The notes below the pieces were generated by a model that saw only the letters and a program-made list of their open reading frames with translations, did not search any database and had not been told where the DNA came from. From NCBI RefSeq assembly GCF_013170705.1, contig NZ_CP033334.1, forward strand, positions 4,565,501 through 4,629,500: a stretch of DNA of 64,000 nt, given 5' to 3'. This document shows positions 34,330 to 42,620 of the stretch, one piece after another; within the stretch, counting starts at the first letter, position 1, and the number at the start of each line of letters is the position of its first letter. The position numbers were made by a program, and so were the translations under genes. This stretch comes from Mesorhizobium loti. Lineage in GTDB: Bacteria; Pseudomonadota; Alphaproteobacteria; Rhizobiales; Rhizobiaceae.

Positions 34330-34821
34330 ATGGACCGCCTTGACCGAAAAATTCTACGCCTCCTGCAGGAGGACGCGACGCTCGCGGTCGCCGATGTCGC
34401 CAAGAAAGTCGGCCTGTCGACCACGCCGTGCTGGCGCCGGATCCAGAAGCTCGAGGAGGAGGGCGTCATCAAACGGCGCGTCGCCATTCTCGACCATGAA
34501 AAGGTCAATGTGCGGGTCACCGTCTTCGTCTCGATCCGCACCAACTCACACAGCCATGAGTGGCTGCGGCGGTTTTCCGAGGTCATCCAGGAATTTCCCG
34601 AGGTGGTCGAGTTCTACCGCATGAGCGGCGACGTCGATTATCTCTTGCGCGTCGTGGTGCCCGACATCGCCGCCTACGACGCCTTCTACAAGCGGCTGAT
34701 CGCCAAGATCGAGATCCGTGACGTGTCGTCGTCCTTCGCCATGGAGCAGATCAAGTACACGACCGAAATCCCGCTCGACTACATGGTGCTGGACAAGGAA
34801 TCGGGTGCCAATGCCGCGTGA
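34330..34821 (+). CDS. Lrp/AsnC family transcriptional regulator
   Basis: A 163-residue regulator. It opens MDRLDRKILRLLQEDATLAV, followed by the helix-turn-helix (VADVAKKVGLSTTPCWRRIQ) and an RAM/AsnC effector domain (VTVFVSIRTNSHSHEWLRRF, FYRMSGDVDYLLRVVVPD). CAGGAGCC precedes the ATG. It stands alone, convergent with a DUF3299 gene, so its targets besides itself are unknown. The length and SGDVDYLLRV segment are typical of amino-acid-responsive family members. Confidence 0.92.
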   Translation: MDRLDRKILRLLQEDATLAVADVAKKVGLSTTPCWRRIQKLEEEGVIKRRVAILDHEKVNVRVTVFVSIRTNSHSHEWLRRFSEVIQEFPEVVEFYRMSGDVDYLLRVVVPDIAAYDAFYKRLIAKIEIRDVSSSFAMEQIKYTTEIPLDYMVLDKESGANAA

Positions 34822-34832
34822 GCGCCAACCCG

Positions 34833-35399
34833 TTAGTTCTTCTTCTTGTTGAGGAAACTCCAGGGCGAGGTCACCGGTAGGGCAATGGCGTCCGGCACGG
34901 TGTCCACGCCGACAACCTCCGCCTTGCGCACGCTATAGCCGGACTGGATGATGCTGACGCCATCCAGAATGAACAGCTGGCTTTTTTCCATGTCCGGCCT
35001 CAGGGCGCCGGTGACGGCTACCGCCTGGTAGGCTTGCGACATCGTGTAGGGGTGGGCTGGCGTGACAAGCACTATCTGGTTGGGCGGTGGCGTCGGCATG
35101 TGGCTGCAAGCGCCCGTCCACGGCACCAGCAGGAACTGATAGACAAGGTCACCGTCGCGATCGACCGGCAATGCATAGCCGGCTAATTGTATCGTCTTGT
35201 CCTGCAGGCCAAGCGACAGCGTCTCGCCATGGTCGGGCAATTTTGCCGCGATCATCGGCAGGCCGGCGTCTTCGGCAACCGCCTGGCTCGCCGGGCGCAG
35301 ATCCTTCCAGAAGATGTGAATGGTCTCGGCCGAGGCGCCGGCGGCGCAGAGAGACAGCGCGGCCGCGAGCGTCAGGATTGATTTGAAATGGATGCTCAT
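34833..35399 (-). CDS. DUF3299 family periplasmic protein
   Basis: A 188-residue exported protein with a signal peptide (FKSILTLAAALSLCAAGASA, cleavage near residue 23). The mature part has TIHIFWKDLRP, GYALPVDRDGDLVYQFLLVP and ACSHMPTPPPNQIV, the pattern of DUF3299 proteins. The ATG at 35399 is chosen because AAGGAAG precedes it and the signal peptide starts there. The family has no known function; the Cys-His-Pro-rich loop suggests possible metal binding. Confidence 0.8.
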   Translation of the reverse strand: MSIHFKSILTLAAALSLCAAGASAETIHIFWKDLRPASQAVAEDAGLPMIAAKLPDHGETLSLGLQDKTIQLAGYALPVDRDGDLVYQFLLVPWTGACSHMPTPPPNQIVLVTPAHPYTMSQAYQAVAVTGALRPDMEKSQLFILDGVSIIQSGYSVRKAEVVGVDTVPDAIALPVTSPWSFLNKKKN

Positions 35400-35443
35400 G
35401 CCGCTTCCTTTGCGGGCGAGTAAAGACGCCGTGCCCAATGACG

Positions 35444-36022
35444 TCAATGCTCGAGCCGCATGACATGTCGGCGAGAACTGGCCATGCCGGTCTCGCGGAA
35501 GCCACGCGACGCAAACATGTCGCGAAAACCCATGAAACGGTAGCTCGGCGACGCCTCGGCCACTGGATAGGCCTCAATGACACGGGCGCCCTTGGCGAAG
35601 GCATGATCAATGGCGGCATCGAGCAACGCCGAAGCAAAGCCACCGCCGCGCAAGACCCTCGGCACATAGAAGCAGACGATCGACCAAACGCCGCTCTCGC
35701 CGTCATCCTGCTGCTTTGAAAGCTTGCGATAGGTCCCGCGTGGCGCGACCGAGCACCAGCCGATCGTCTTGCCGTCGAGCTTGGCGACGATGCCGACCGG
35801 GGTGCTCGCATCGATGAGCGCCATCATCTGCCGCTTCTTCCCGTCGCCCTGGACGTGCTCGCGGCCGGACTGCCGCCAGGCCATGCACCAGCAGTATTTT
35901 GGCGCGCCCGGCCGCTCGAACAAAGTCTCGAAGCTGCCACGGGTCGCCCGCGTCACCTCGGTGAAGCGGATGTTGGCGAGTTCAAACGTTTCTGGCGGCG
36001 ATCCGCGCGAGCGTTTTGGCAT
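35444..36022 (-). CDS. GNAT family N-acetyltransferase
   Basis: A 192-residue acetyltransferase. The central fold reads GIVAKLDGKTIGWCSVAPRG and SGVWSIVCFYVPRVLRGGGFASALLDAAIDHAFAKGARVIEAYPV, which contains the acetyl-CoA pyrophosphate loop (RGGGFA). An upstream CWCMAW segment is shared with a subgroup of uncharacterised GNAT proteins. The start at 36022 lies 41 bases inside the end of the AlkD-like gene, so the two are translationally linked. The acceptor substrate is unknown. Confidence 0.87.
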   Translation of the reverse strand: MPKRSRGSPPETFELANIRFTEVTRATRGSFETLFERPGAPKYCWCMAWRQSGREHVQGDGKKRQMMALIDASTPVGIVAKLDGKTIGWCSVAPRGTYRKLSKQQDDGESGVWSIVCFYVPRVLRGGGFASALLDAAIDHAFAKGARVIEAYPVAEASPSYRFMGFRDMFASRGFRETGMASSRRHVMRLEH

Positions 36023-36686
36023 CGGTCAGTTCCTTCACGGCATTCCTGCCGTTCCAGCGTGCCGTCTTGTCGGTCGACCACGCGAGCCTTTCGGCGACAG
36101 CAAGGGCAGCGCCGTGCATGGCCATCGATCGCTTGCCGATCGAACGAAGCGCCCAGTTGACGGCTTTCTTCACGAAATTGCGGTCGTCGGTGGCATGCGC
36201 CTCGATGATCGGCAGGAAGGTAAGAAAGGTCGCCTCCGGCTCTTTCTTCCGGTGGACGACAGACCAGGCCATCATGGCAAAAGCCGTGCGTCGAACAAAT
36301 TCCCGTTCATCGGCCGCGAACTCGTCGATCAGTTCCCTCCAGGCGTCGGTGTCGACGAAGAGGTCAGAGACACCGTCGACGATATCCCAGGAATCGAAAC
36401 TCGACGCCCATTGCCTTGCGTTCGCGGCAGAAAACCGGTTCGGGTCTGCCGTGACGGAAGCGATGAACTGCGCCTCCATAATGCCTGACTCCCACAGCTC
36501 AAAAGCGCGCTCATGGTTGCGTTTGATCTTCCGAGCAATCTGCCGCTGGACGCCATGCGGAATTCCAAGCGCGCGTTCGATCCTGATACCGTAGCGCAGC
36601 ATGCCGAGGCGATTTTCCTCCGAGCCGACCAAGCGCAGATGCGCGACGATTTCGTCGGCACTGGACTGGGGCGAAAGCTCGGCCAT
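35982..36686 (-). CDS. DNA alkylation repair protein (AlkD-like HEAT-repeat)
   Basis: A 234-residue all-helical protein of the AlkC/AlkD superfamily. Visible segments are LRLVGSEENRLGMLRYGI, ARKIKRNHERAFELWESGIMEAQFIA, SFDSWDIVDGVSDLF and FVKKAVNWALRSIGKRS, matching the helix pairs of AlkD-type glycosylases that remove alkylated bases without base flipping. Many distant members are annotated only by fold, so glycosylase activity is inferred. It overlaps the GNAT gene and lies 9 bases after the dehydrogenase gene on the same strand. Confidence 0.85.
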   Translation of the reverse strand: MAELSPQSSADEIVAHLRLVGSEENRLGMLRYGIRIERALGIPHGVQRQIARKIKRNHERAFELWESGIMEAQFIASVTADPNRFSAANARQWASSFDSWDIVDGVSDLFVDTDAWRELIDEFAADEREFVRRTAFAMMAWSVVHRKKEPEATFLTFLPIIEAHATDDRNFVKKAVNWALRSIGKRSMAMHGAALAVAERLAWSTDKTARWNGRNAVKELTDAKTLARIAARNV

Positions 36687-36695
36687 CGCAAATCC

Positions 36696-37565
36696 CTACT
36701 TCTCCAGCCGCGCCAGCAGCGAGGACGTGTCCCAGCGCTTGCCGCCCATGGCCTGCACGTCCTTGTAGAACTGGTCGACAAGCGCGGTCACCGGCAGCCT
36801 GGCGCCGTTGCGATCAGCCTCCTCCAGGCAAATGCCGAGATCCTTGCGCATCCAGTCGACGGCAAAACCGAAATCATATTTTCCCGCATTCATGGTCTTG
36901 TGCCGGTTTTCCATCTGCCAGGATCCGGCCGCGCCCTTGGAAATCACCTCGATCACCTTCTCGATATCGAGCCCGGCCTTCTTGCCGAAATGGATGCCTT
37001 CCGACAGGCCCTGCACCAGCCCGGCGATGCAGATCTGGTTGATCATCTTGGTCAGTTGGCCGGCGCCCGCCGAGCCCATCAGCCCGACCATGCGGGCATA
37101 GGCGTCGATGACCGGCCTGGCCCTGTCGAACGCGGCCTGGTCGCCGCCCACCATGACGGTCAGCACGCCATTCTCGGCGCCGGCCTGGCCACCGGAGACC
37201 GGCGCGTCGAGAAACGAGAAGCCGCCGGCTTGCGCGGCCTGCGCCAATTCGCGCGCGACCTCGGCCGAGGCCGTGGTGTTGTCGATGAAGACCGAACCTT
37301 TCTTCATCGATTTGAAGGCACCATCCGGGCCTGTCGTAACCGAGCGCAGATCGTCGTCATTGCCGACGCACGAAAAGACAAAGTCCTTGTCCTTGGCTGC
37401 CTCCGCCGGCGTAACCGCAAGGCTGCCGCCATGCTGGCCAACCCATTGCTCGGCCTTGGCCTTGGTACGGTTGTAGACAGTGACGTCGTGGCCACCCTTG
37501 TTCCTGAGGTGCCCGGCCATCGGATAACCCATCACGCCAAGACCGAGAAATGCCACGGATGCCAT
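36696..37565 (-). CDS. NAD(P)-dependent beta-hydroxyacid dehydrogenase (3-hydroxyisobutyrate dehydrogenase family)
   Basis: A 289-residue cytosolic enzyme. The N-terminal Rossmann motif is VAFLGLGVMGYPMAGHL, followed by YNRTKAKAE, the substrate motif DAPVSGGQAGAENG, GQLTKMINQI with the catalytic Lys, and KDLGICLEEA. Members oxidise 3-hydroxyisobutyrate, tartronate semialdehyde, succinic semialdehyde or similar acids; the exact one is not clear. The ATG at 37565 is supported by AAGGA and by the family N-terminus. An interspersed repeat lies in its upstream region. Confidence 0.9.
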   Translation of the reverse strand: MASVAFLGLGVMGYPMAGHLRNKGGHDVTVYNRTKAKAEQWVGQHGGSLAVTPAEAAKDKDFVFSCVGNDDDLRSVTTGPDGAFKSMKKGSVFIDNTTASAEVARELAQAAQAGGFSFLDAPVSGGQAGAENGVLTVMVGGDQAAFDRARPVIDAYARMVGLMGSAGAGQLTKMINQICIAGLVQGLSEGIHFGKKAGLDIEKVIEVISKGAAGSWQMENRHKTMNAGKYDFGFAVDWMRKDLGICLEEADRNGARLPVTALVDQFYKDVQAMGGKRWDTSSLLARLEK

Positions 37566-37605
37566 AAGCTTGTCCTTCAGACTGAAAATGGAATTTGCTG
37601 CGAAA

Positions 37606-37677
37606 GCTCTAGAGCAATTCCTGGAAAAATGTGAAGCGGTTTCCCACAGGAATTGCGTCAAAACAAAGAGATAGAGC
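37606..37677. repeat. rhizobial intergenic palindromic repeat (GCAATTCCTG type)
   Basis: GCTCTAGAGCAATTCCTGG through GATAGAGCGG. GCAATTCCTG (37614-37623) and CAGGAATTGC (37647-37656) are perfect inverted arms around an AAAAATGTGAAGCGGTTTTCC-like loop. I recognise the sequence as a short repeat scattered between genes in Mesorhizobium and relatives; only this copy is in the window. It lies between the dehydrogenase and the amino acid transporter genes. Confidence 0.6.
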
Positions 37678-37780
37678 GGTCCGCCGTTACCGCGAAACGA
37701 TGAACCGTTCTAGACACTGCGTTCAATTCGTCAAGACGCGCGGACCACGATCGACTGGTGCAGCCGAAGCCGAGAACGGC

Positions 37781-38602
37781 TCAGCGTTTCAGGTGAATGG
37801 TGATCCGACGCTCGATCCATTCAACGCCATGGCGCAAGATCTCGACCATCACCAGATAGACGATGGCGACCCAGATATAGGCTTGAATGTCGAAGCTGTT
37901 GGCGAAGGCGAGCTTTGCATTGCCCATCAGATCATAAACCGTGATGATGGCGACGATGGCGGACGCCTTGACCATCAGGATCAGTTCATTGCCATAGGGT
38001 CGCAAGGCGACAATCAAGGCCTGCGGCAAGACGATCTTGCGCAGCGTTTGCAGTTTGTGCAGGCCAAGCGAGGCTGCTCCTTCCCATTGCCCTCTGGGCA
38101 CGCTCTCGATTGCGCCGCGCAGAATCTCGGCCTGATAGGCGGCGGTGTTGAGCGCAAAGGCAAACACGCCGCAATTGAAGGCGTCCTTGAAAAAATCCCA
38201 GAGGCCAACCGACTGGAGTTCGACGCGGAACGAACCCAATCCGTAGTAAACAAGATAGGTTTGGACCAGCAGCGGCGTGCCGCGGAAGAAATAGACGTAG
38301 CAATAGGCGAGGCCGGACAGGATCCGGTTCCTGGACATGCGCCCATAGGCGACAGGCACCGACAGCATCGCGCCCAGCACCATCGATATGGAAACCAGCG
38401 CCAGGGTAACGCCAAGGCCTCTCAAATAGGCTGGCGCATATTTGGCGAAGAAGTCGGCATTCCACGCAAAGAAGAGATAGCTGACGATGCCGACGCCGAA
38501 CAAAATCCACAAGCAGACCAGCGCATAGCCGGCGACACGCTTGCGCGGCCAGCCGCGTGCCCGCGGCGGGGGCCGTTCAACCATGGTGGCCGTGGCGCTC
38601 AT
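37781..38602 (-). CDS. polar amino acid ABC transporter permease (HisM type)
   Basis: A 273-residue inner-membrane permease. A basic N-terminus precedes about five helices; YLRGLGVTLALVSISMV and the RGTPLLVQTYLVYYGL region are the polar amino acid permease hallmark, and the coupling loop is GAIESVPRGQWEGAASLGLHKLQTLRKIVLPQA. Its start overlaps the stop of the HisQ-type gene by four bases. With that gene and the binding protein it forms a histidine/lysine/arginine/ornithine-type importer. Confidence 0.92.
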   Translation of the reverse strand: MSATATMVERPPPRARGWPRKRVAGYALVCLWILFGVGIVSYLFFAWNADFFAKYAPAYLRGLGVTLALVSISMVLGAMLSVPVAYGRMSRNRILSGLAYCYVYFFRGTPLLVQTYLVYYGLGSFRVELQSVGLWDFFKDAFNCGVFAFALNTAAYQAEILRGAIESVPRGQWEGAASLGLHKLQTLRKIVLPQALIVALRPYGNELILMVKASAIVAIITVYDLMGNAKLAFANSFDIQAYIWVAIVYLVMVEILRHGVEWIERRITIHLKR

Positions 38603-39318
38603 CGCTGCGCCTCGCGTCGGCCAAGCGAGCGCAGAATCGCGCTGCTTGCAAAGGACGACACTACGGCCAGAGCAAGAAAAACCAGTGCCGCCACACCATA
38701 GAAAAGGAATGCGTGCTTGGTGACGCGCGCGGCGGTATAGGCATTGCGCAACGTCTCCGCGAGGCCAACGACGGACACGAGCGACGTGTCCTTGAGCAGG
38801 CTGAGCCAGCAGTTTTCCAGTCCGGGAAACGCGATCCGCAACAGTTGCGGCACGATCACCTTGCGCATGGTGAGTCCGTAGGAAAGACCGATGGCATAGC
38901 CACCCTCATACTGGCCTTTCGGAATGGCGCGGAAGGCCGACAGGAAAACCTCGCTGGCATAGGATGAGAAGATCAGGGCAAGCACGATCATGCCGGCGAC
39001 GAAGCTGTTGACGTCGATGGTGGCGTCTGGTCGGAAATACCTGACAAGATGCTGCAGCAGGATCGGCATGCCGAAGAAGAACAGGAAAAGCGTCACCAGC
39101 TCCGGCAAGCCGCGAAAGACCGTGGTGTAGATGTTGGCGGCGAGACGCAGCGAAGGCTCTTCGGATTGCTTGCCCAGCGCAATGAAAAACCCAATTGTCA
39201 AACCAATGGGAAGCGTCGCCAGCGCCAAGAGAACCGTTACTACCGCGCCATAGGCAATATCGTCACTCCAGCCATCGGGTCCCCAACTGAGAAGTGTCCA
39301 TATGCTTTGGGCTGGCAT
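38599..39318 (-). CDS. polar amino acid ABC transporter permease (HisQ type)
   Basis: A 239-residue permease with the family opening GWSDDIAYGAVVTVLLALATLP, the TVFRGLPELVTLFLFFFGMPI motif and the coupling loop FRAIPKGQYEGGYAIGLSYGLTMRKVIVPQLLR. It partners the HisM-type gene downstream. An 80-base gap with a strong hairpin separates it from the binding-protein gene upstream. No ATPase gene of this transporter is present nearby. Confidence 0.92.
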   Translation of the reverse strand: MPAQSIWTLLSWGPDGWSDDIAYGAVVTVLLALATLPIGLTIGFFIALGKQSEEPSLRLAANIYTTVFRGLPELVTLFLFFFGMPILLQHLVRYFRPDATIDVNSFVAGMIVLALIFSSYASEVFLSAFRAIPKGQYEGGYAIGLSYGLTMRKVIVPQLLRIAFPGLENCWLSLLKDTSLVSVVGLAETLRNAYTAARVTKHAFLFYGVAALVFLALAVVSSFASSAILRSLGRREAQR

Positions 39319-39360
39319 TGACGGGTCTTATCTCCACGGCATTTCCAGGACGAATAGAAA

Positions 39361-39385
39361 GACGGCGGGGAAATTCCCCGCCGTC
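39361..39385 (-). terminator. intercistronic hairpin between binding protein and permeases
   Basis: GACGGCGGGG and CCCCGCCGTC are perfect 10-bp arms with a 5-base loop (AAATT). On the minus strand the stem is followed by TTTCTATT. Placed between the abundant binding protein and the permeases, it fits a partial terminator or RNA-stabilising hairpin that sets unequal expression. Confidence 0.7.
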
Positions 39386-39398
39386 TTGATCCAGTCTA

Positions 39399-40184
39399 TC
39401 AGGACTCGGCGCCGTAGACGTCGAACTTGAAGTACTTGTCGTTGATTTCCTTGTATTTTCCGTTGGCGCGGATGGCGTCGATGGCCTCATTGAGCTTGTT
39501 GACCAGGTCGGTCTCGCCCTTGCGCACGGCAATGCCGGCGCCCGGTCCGAAGATCTCGACCGGTTGCGGCGAGGGCTGGCCGAGAATCTTGCAACAGGCG
39601 CCATCGGGCGAGTCCAGCCACTGCTGCAGCACGACGATATCGTCCTCGATCGCGTCGAGACGGCCATTGGCAAGATCCGCCTGCTCCTCGGGGCTGCTCG
39701 GATAGCCCTTCACGGTGCTGTCGGTGTAGGTTTTCGAGGCATAGTTGAAATGCGTGGTCGTGGTGGCGACACCGATGGTCTTGCCGGCGAGATCTTCCTT
39801 GGTCACGCCCTTCAGCGTCGAGTCTTTCGGCACGGCGAGAGCCGAAGGCGTGTTGTAGTATTTGTGGGTGAAGTCGACCTTTTCCTTGCGCTCCGGGGTG
39901 ATCGACATCGACGCGACGATGGCGTCGAACTTGCCGGCCTGAAGCGCGGGGATGATGCCGTCCCAATCCTGGGCGACGAAGGTGCACTTGACCTTCATCT
40001 GGTCGCAAAGCGCCTGGGCGATGTCGATGTCGAAGCCGACGAGCTTGCCGTCGGAGGTGAGATTGTTGAACGGGGGGTAGGCGCCTTCGGTGCCGATCCG
40101 CAGGGTCTTTTCCTGGGCCTGGGCTACGCCGAGCGTCAGCAGCGCGGCCGATGCGGCGAGCGCGATACGCAGTGCAATACGCAT
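39399..40184 (-). CDS. polar amino acid ABC transporter substrate-binding protein (Lys/Arg/Orn type)
   Basis: A 261-residue periplasmic receptor with a signal peptide (MRIALRIALAASAALLTL, cleavage after AQA near residue 23). The mature part begins KTLRIGTEGAYPPFNNLTSDGKLVGFDID, the family 3 signature, followed by AQDWDGIIPALQAGKFDAIVASMSITPERKEKVDFT. The pattern is closest to lysine/arginine/ornithine or octopine/nopaline-type receptors. The ATG at 40184 has GAGAGGAC upstream; a longer in-frame extension upstream is not plausible. Confidence 0.93.
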   Translation of the reverse strand: MRIALRIALAASAALLTLGVAQAQEKTLRIGTEGAYPPFNNLTSDGKLVGFDIDIAQALCDQMKVKCTFVAQDWDGIIPALQAGKFDAIVASMSITPERKEKVDFTHKYYNTPSALAVPKDSTLKGVTKEDLAGKTIGVATTTTHFNYASKTYTDSTVKGYPSSPEEQADLANGRLDAIEDDIVVLQQWLDSPDGACCKILGQPSPQPVEIFGPGAGIAVRKGETDLVNKLNEAIDAIRANGKYKEINDKYFKFDVYGAES

Positions 40185-40312
40185 GATAGTCCTCTCTTTA
40201 GGTCCCGGCCGTCGTTCCGTAACGGCTCTGTGGGGCGGTGCTTTTGACCGCCCGCTGAAGCGATACTCCCACTCTTTCCAAGAAAAAAGCAACTGCAAAA
40301 CCACCAAAATCG

Positions 40313-40333
40313 GTAACGGGGTTCTGCCGTTAC
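40313..40333 (-). terminator. likely terminator of the mobA-mobB operon
   Basis: GTAACGG (40313-40319) and CCGTTAC (40327-40333) form a 7-bp stem with a 7-base loop, beginning 8 bases after the mobB stop on the minus strand and followed there by CGATTTTGG. The short T-run makes it a weak but plausible rho-independent terminator. Confidence 0.5.
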
Positions 40334-40341
40334 GTTACATC

Positions 40342-40845
40342 TCAAGCAACGAGGCCGGTGGTGCGCTCGATGAAGTCGACTATCGATTTTACGTCGTCGA
40401 GGTCGAATACCGGCAGGCTCTTGTCCGTGACGGTGAAATCCGCGGCGACGGCGACAATATTGGGATCGTCGGCCGAAAGCGGCGTCCGGTCCTTTGCCGC
40501 CAGCCGCCGTGTTTCGATCTTGCGGTGGGACTCGCGCTTGTAGCCTTCGATCAGCACGATGTCGCATGGGGCGAGCCGCGAAAGGATGCCCTCCAGCGGT
40601 GGCTCGTCCTCGCCGCGCAATTCGTGCATCAGCGCCCAACGGTTGCCGGACACGATCGCGACCTCCGTGGCGCCGGCCTGCCGGTGGCGAAAGCTGTCGG
40701 CGCCAGGCTTGTCGATGTCGAAGTCATGATGGGCATGTTTGACCGTCGAGACCTTCCAGCCGCGCCGCACAAGCTCGGCGACCAGCTTTTCGGTCAATGT
40801 GGTCTTGCCGGAGTTTTTCCAGCCGGTGATGCCGAAGATGTTCAT
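40342..40845 (-). CDS. mobB: molybdopterin-guanine dinucleotide biosynthesis protein B
   Basis: A 167-residue GTP-binding protein that assists MobA in attaching GMP to molybdopterin. The Walker A motif GWKNSGKT (residues 8-15) follows MNIFGIT, and KHAHHDFDIDKPGADSFRHRQAG and DIVLIEGYKRESHRKIE are diagnostic of MobB. Its ATG overlaps the mobA stop by four bases, so they are coupled. Not essential for the pathway in E. coli. Confidence 0.94.
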   Translation of the reverse strand: MNIFGITGWKNSGKTTLTEKLVAELVRRGWKVSTVKHAHHDFDIDKPGADSFRHRQAGATEVAIVSGNRWALMHELRGEDEPPLEGILSRLAPCDIVLIEGYKRESHRKIETRRLAAKDRTPLSADDPNIVAVAADFTVTDKSLPVFDLDDVKSIVDFIERTTGLVA

Positions 40846-41468
40846 GAAGTCATGCTCTGCAACAGGCGTCCGGCCTCGGCAAGATCGTCGGGCATGTTGA
40901 TGTTGAAGAAAGGATCGAGCCCTGTGGATTGCAGGATCGGGAATTCCACCTCGACATGGCCGTGGCGCTCGATGAAGGCCAGTACCCGCCGGCTATGCTC
41001 ATCGACCAGGAAATGCCGCAAGGCGTCGCGACAATCGGTGGGCCATAGCGCGAAGGTCGGGTGGAGCCTGCCGGCCGAGGACGCGACGGCAATAGAGCCG
41101 GGATGTTCGTCGGCCGCTGACGCCAGGCGATCGACGAGATCAAGCGGCAGGAAGGGTGTGTCGCCGGCAGCGGTGACGACCGCCTTGCAAGGTGTGCTGG
41201 CAGCGGCCCATTCGAGGCCGGTCAGGATTCCGGCAAGCGGGCCGGCAAAGCCTTCGACGGTGTCGGCAAGCACGGCCAGTCCGAAACGGGAAAAGCGTGC
41301 CGGATCGCCATTGGCACTGAGCGCCAGGGTTTCAATCTGCGGGCCAAGGCGCGACAGGACCTGGTCAAGCACGCAGCCGGCACCAAGCGGCAACAGGCTC
41401 TTGTCGCCGCCTCCCATGCGCCGTGACTGGCCGCCGGCCAGAATGATCCCCGCGACATCCCGTTTCAT
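40842..41468 (-). CDS. mobA: molybdenum cofactor guanylyltransferase
   Basis: A 208-residue enzyme that transfers GMP from GTP to molybdopterin. The N-terminal nucleotide-binding motif is GIILAGGQSRRMGGGDKSLLPLG, followed by GPLAGILTGLEWA, TAAGDTPFLPLDLVDRL and PFFNINMPDDL, all typical. It is the first gene of a two-gene operon with mobB. The moaA gene lies 2.2 kb away on the same strand, so the Moco genes are clustered but not contiguous. Confidence 0.94.
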   Translation of the reverse strand: MKRDVAGIILAGGQSRRMGGGDKSLLPLGAGCVLDQVLSRLGPQIETLALSANGDPARFSRFGLAVLADTVEGFAGPLAGILTGLEWAAASTPCKAVVTAAGDTPFLPLDLVDRLASAADEHPGSIAVASSAGRLHPTFALWPTDCRDALRHFLVDEHSRRVLAFIERHGHVEVEFPILQSTGLDPFFNINMPDDLAEAGRLLQSMTS

Positions 41469-41518
41469 GCCGCCCAGCCTCTACGCCAGCCGCCGGAAAT
41501 CGCAAGCAGCTTCAAGGG

Positions 41519-42502
41519 TTAGATTCCGTCCGGCGCCATGGCCGGCCCGGTGCTTTCGGCGACGATCCTTCGCCGGCCGACCAGCCGTTCGCGGTAAAGC
41601 GTATAAAGACCCGAGCCGACGACTATCGCCGCGCCGACGATCATCGGCATGTCCGGGAAATCGCCGAAGACGATCAAGCCAAGCAGTATGGACCAGAGGA
41701 GCGCGGTGTAACGGAATGGCGCGACGAAGGAGATCTCGCCCGAGCGCATCGCCATGATGATGAACTGATAGCCGACAAGCACGAGCACCGCGGCCAGCGC
41801 CAGCAGCGTCGTGCTCTTGACGGTCATCGGCGTCCAGCCACCCATCGGCGACAACAGCGCCGCGCCGACGACGGTCATTGCCAGCGCGGTGGCGGTCGAG
41901 ACCAGCATCGTCGGTATGGCTTGGGGGATACGCTTGGTGGCGAGATCCCGCACGGTGCAACATGCAACGCTGACCAGCGCCACGAGGGAATAGACGCTGA
42001 AGCCGTCGAAGCCCGGCCGCACGATGATCAGCACGCCGGCAAAACCGATGGCGATCGCCATCCAGCGTCGCCAGCCGACTGGTTCGCCGAAAAACAGCGC
42101 GGCACCCATCGTCACCGCCAGCGGCAGCGCCTGAAGAACCGCCGAGACGCTGCCGATCGGCAAATGGGCCAGCGCCACGAGGAACGACACGGTGGCACCC
42201 GCTTCGCCCAAGACTCGGATCGCCACCAATGGCTGCAGCATCAGGCGCGGCTGCAAAAGCGCGCCACGTTGCCAGGCCAGCAAGCCAACGAAGAGTGAGG
42301 CAAAAGCCCCCCTGATCAGCATGACCTGCGCCATGTTCATCGATTGCGAAGAGTATTTGGTGATGGCGTCGTTGAGCGTGAAGCCAACCATCGCCACCAT
42401 CATGAACAACGCGCCGCGAAGATTTGGAGATAAGGGCAAGACATCTACCGATTGCCTGAGCAAGCAAGCCTGTACCAGCCCACCGCGAAACAGCAATGGC
42501 AA
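41519..42502 (-). CDS. DMT family transporter (EamA domains)
   Basis: An inner-membrane protein with ten predicted helices in two EamA repeats: GALFMMVAMVGFTLNDAITK ... and, in the second half, YQFIIMAMRSGEISFVAPFRYTALLWSILLG. The start is unclear: no ATG occurs before the first helix, so TTG at 42502 or a nearby TTG (for example the codon before Pro-Leu-Ser-Pro) must be used. The Arg-rich C-terminus is cytosolic. Family members export amino acids, metabolites or drugs; nothing here tells which. Confidence 0.83.
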   Translation of the reverse strand: MPLLFRGGLVQACLLRQSVDVLPLSPNLRGALFMMVAMVGFTLNDAITKYSSQSMNMAQVMLIRGAFASLFVGLLAWQRGALLQPRLMLQPLVAIRVLGEAGATVSFLVALAHLPIGSVSAVLQALPLAVTMGAALFFGEPVGWRRWMAIAIGFAGVLIIVRPGFDGFSVYSLVALVSVACCTVRDLATKRIPQAIPTMLVSTATALAMTVVGAALLSPMGGWTPMTVKSTTLLALAAVLVLVGYQFIIMAMRSGEISFVAPFRYTALLWSILLGLIVFGDFPDMPMIVGAAIVVGSGLYTLYRERLVGRRRIVAESTGPAMAPDGI

Positions 42503-42573
42503 AGGGCTGTGCCAGAACAGGGAGAATCGCCGTGGCCCGGGTTGAAATCACATTCCGGCTTCGTCACGGATCG

Positions 42574-42601
42574 TTCCGGGAGGCCGCTCCGCCTCCCGGA
42601 A
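42574..42601 (-). terminator. strong hairpin downstream of small secreted protein gene
   Basis: TTCCGGGAGGC and GCCTCCCGGAA are perfect 11-bp arms around a 6-base loop, 20 bases after the stop codon at 42621. No T-run follows, so it may end transcription with Rho or protect the 3' end of the message. Confidence 0.55.
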
Positions 42602-42620
42602 CCAACCAGCCTGGGCGATG

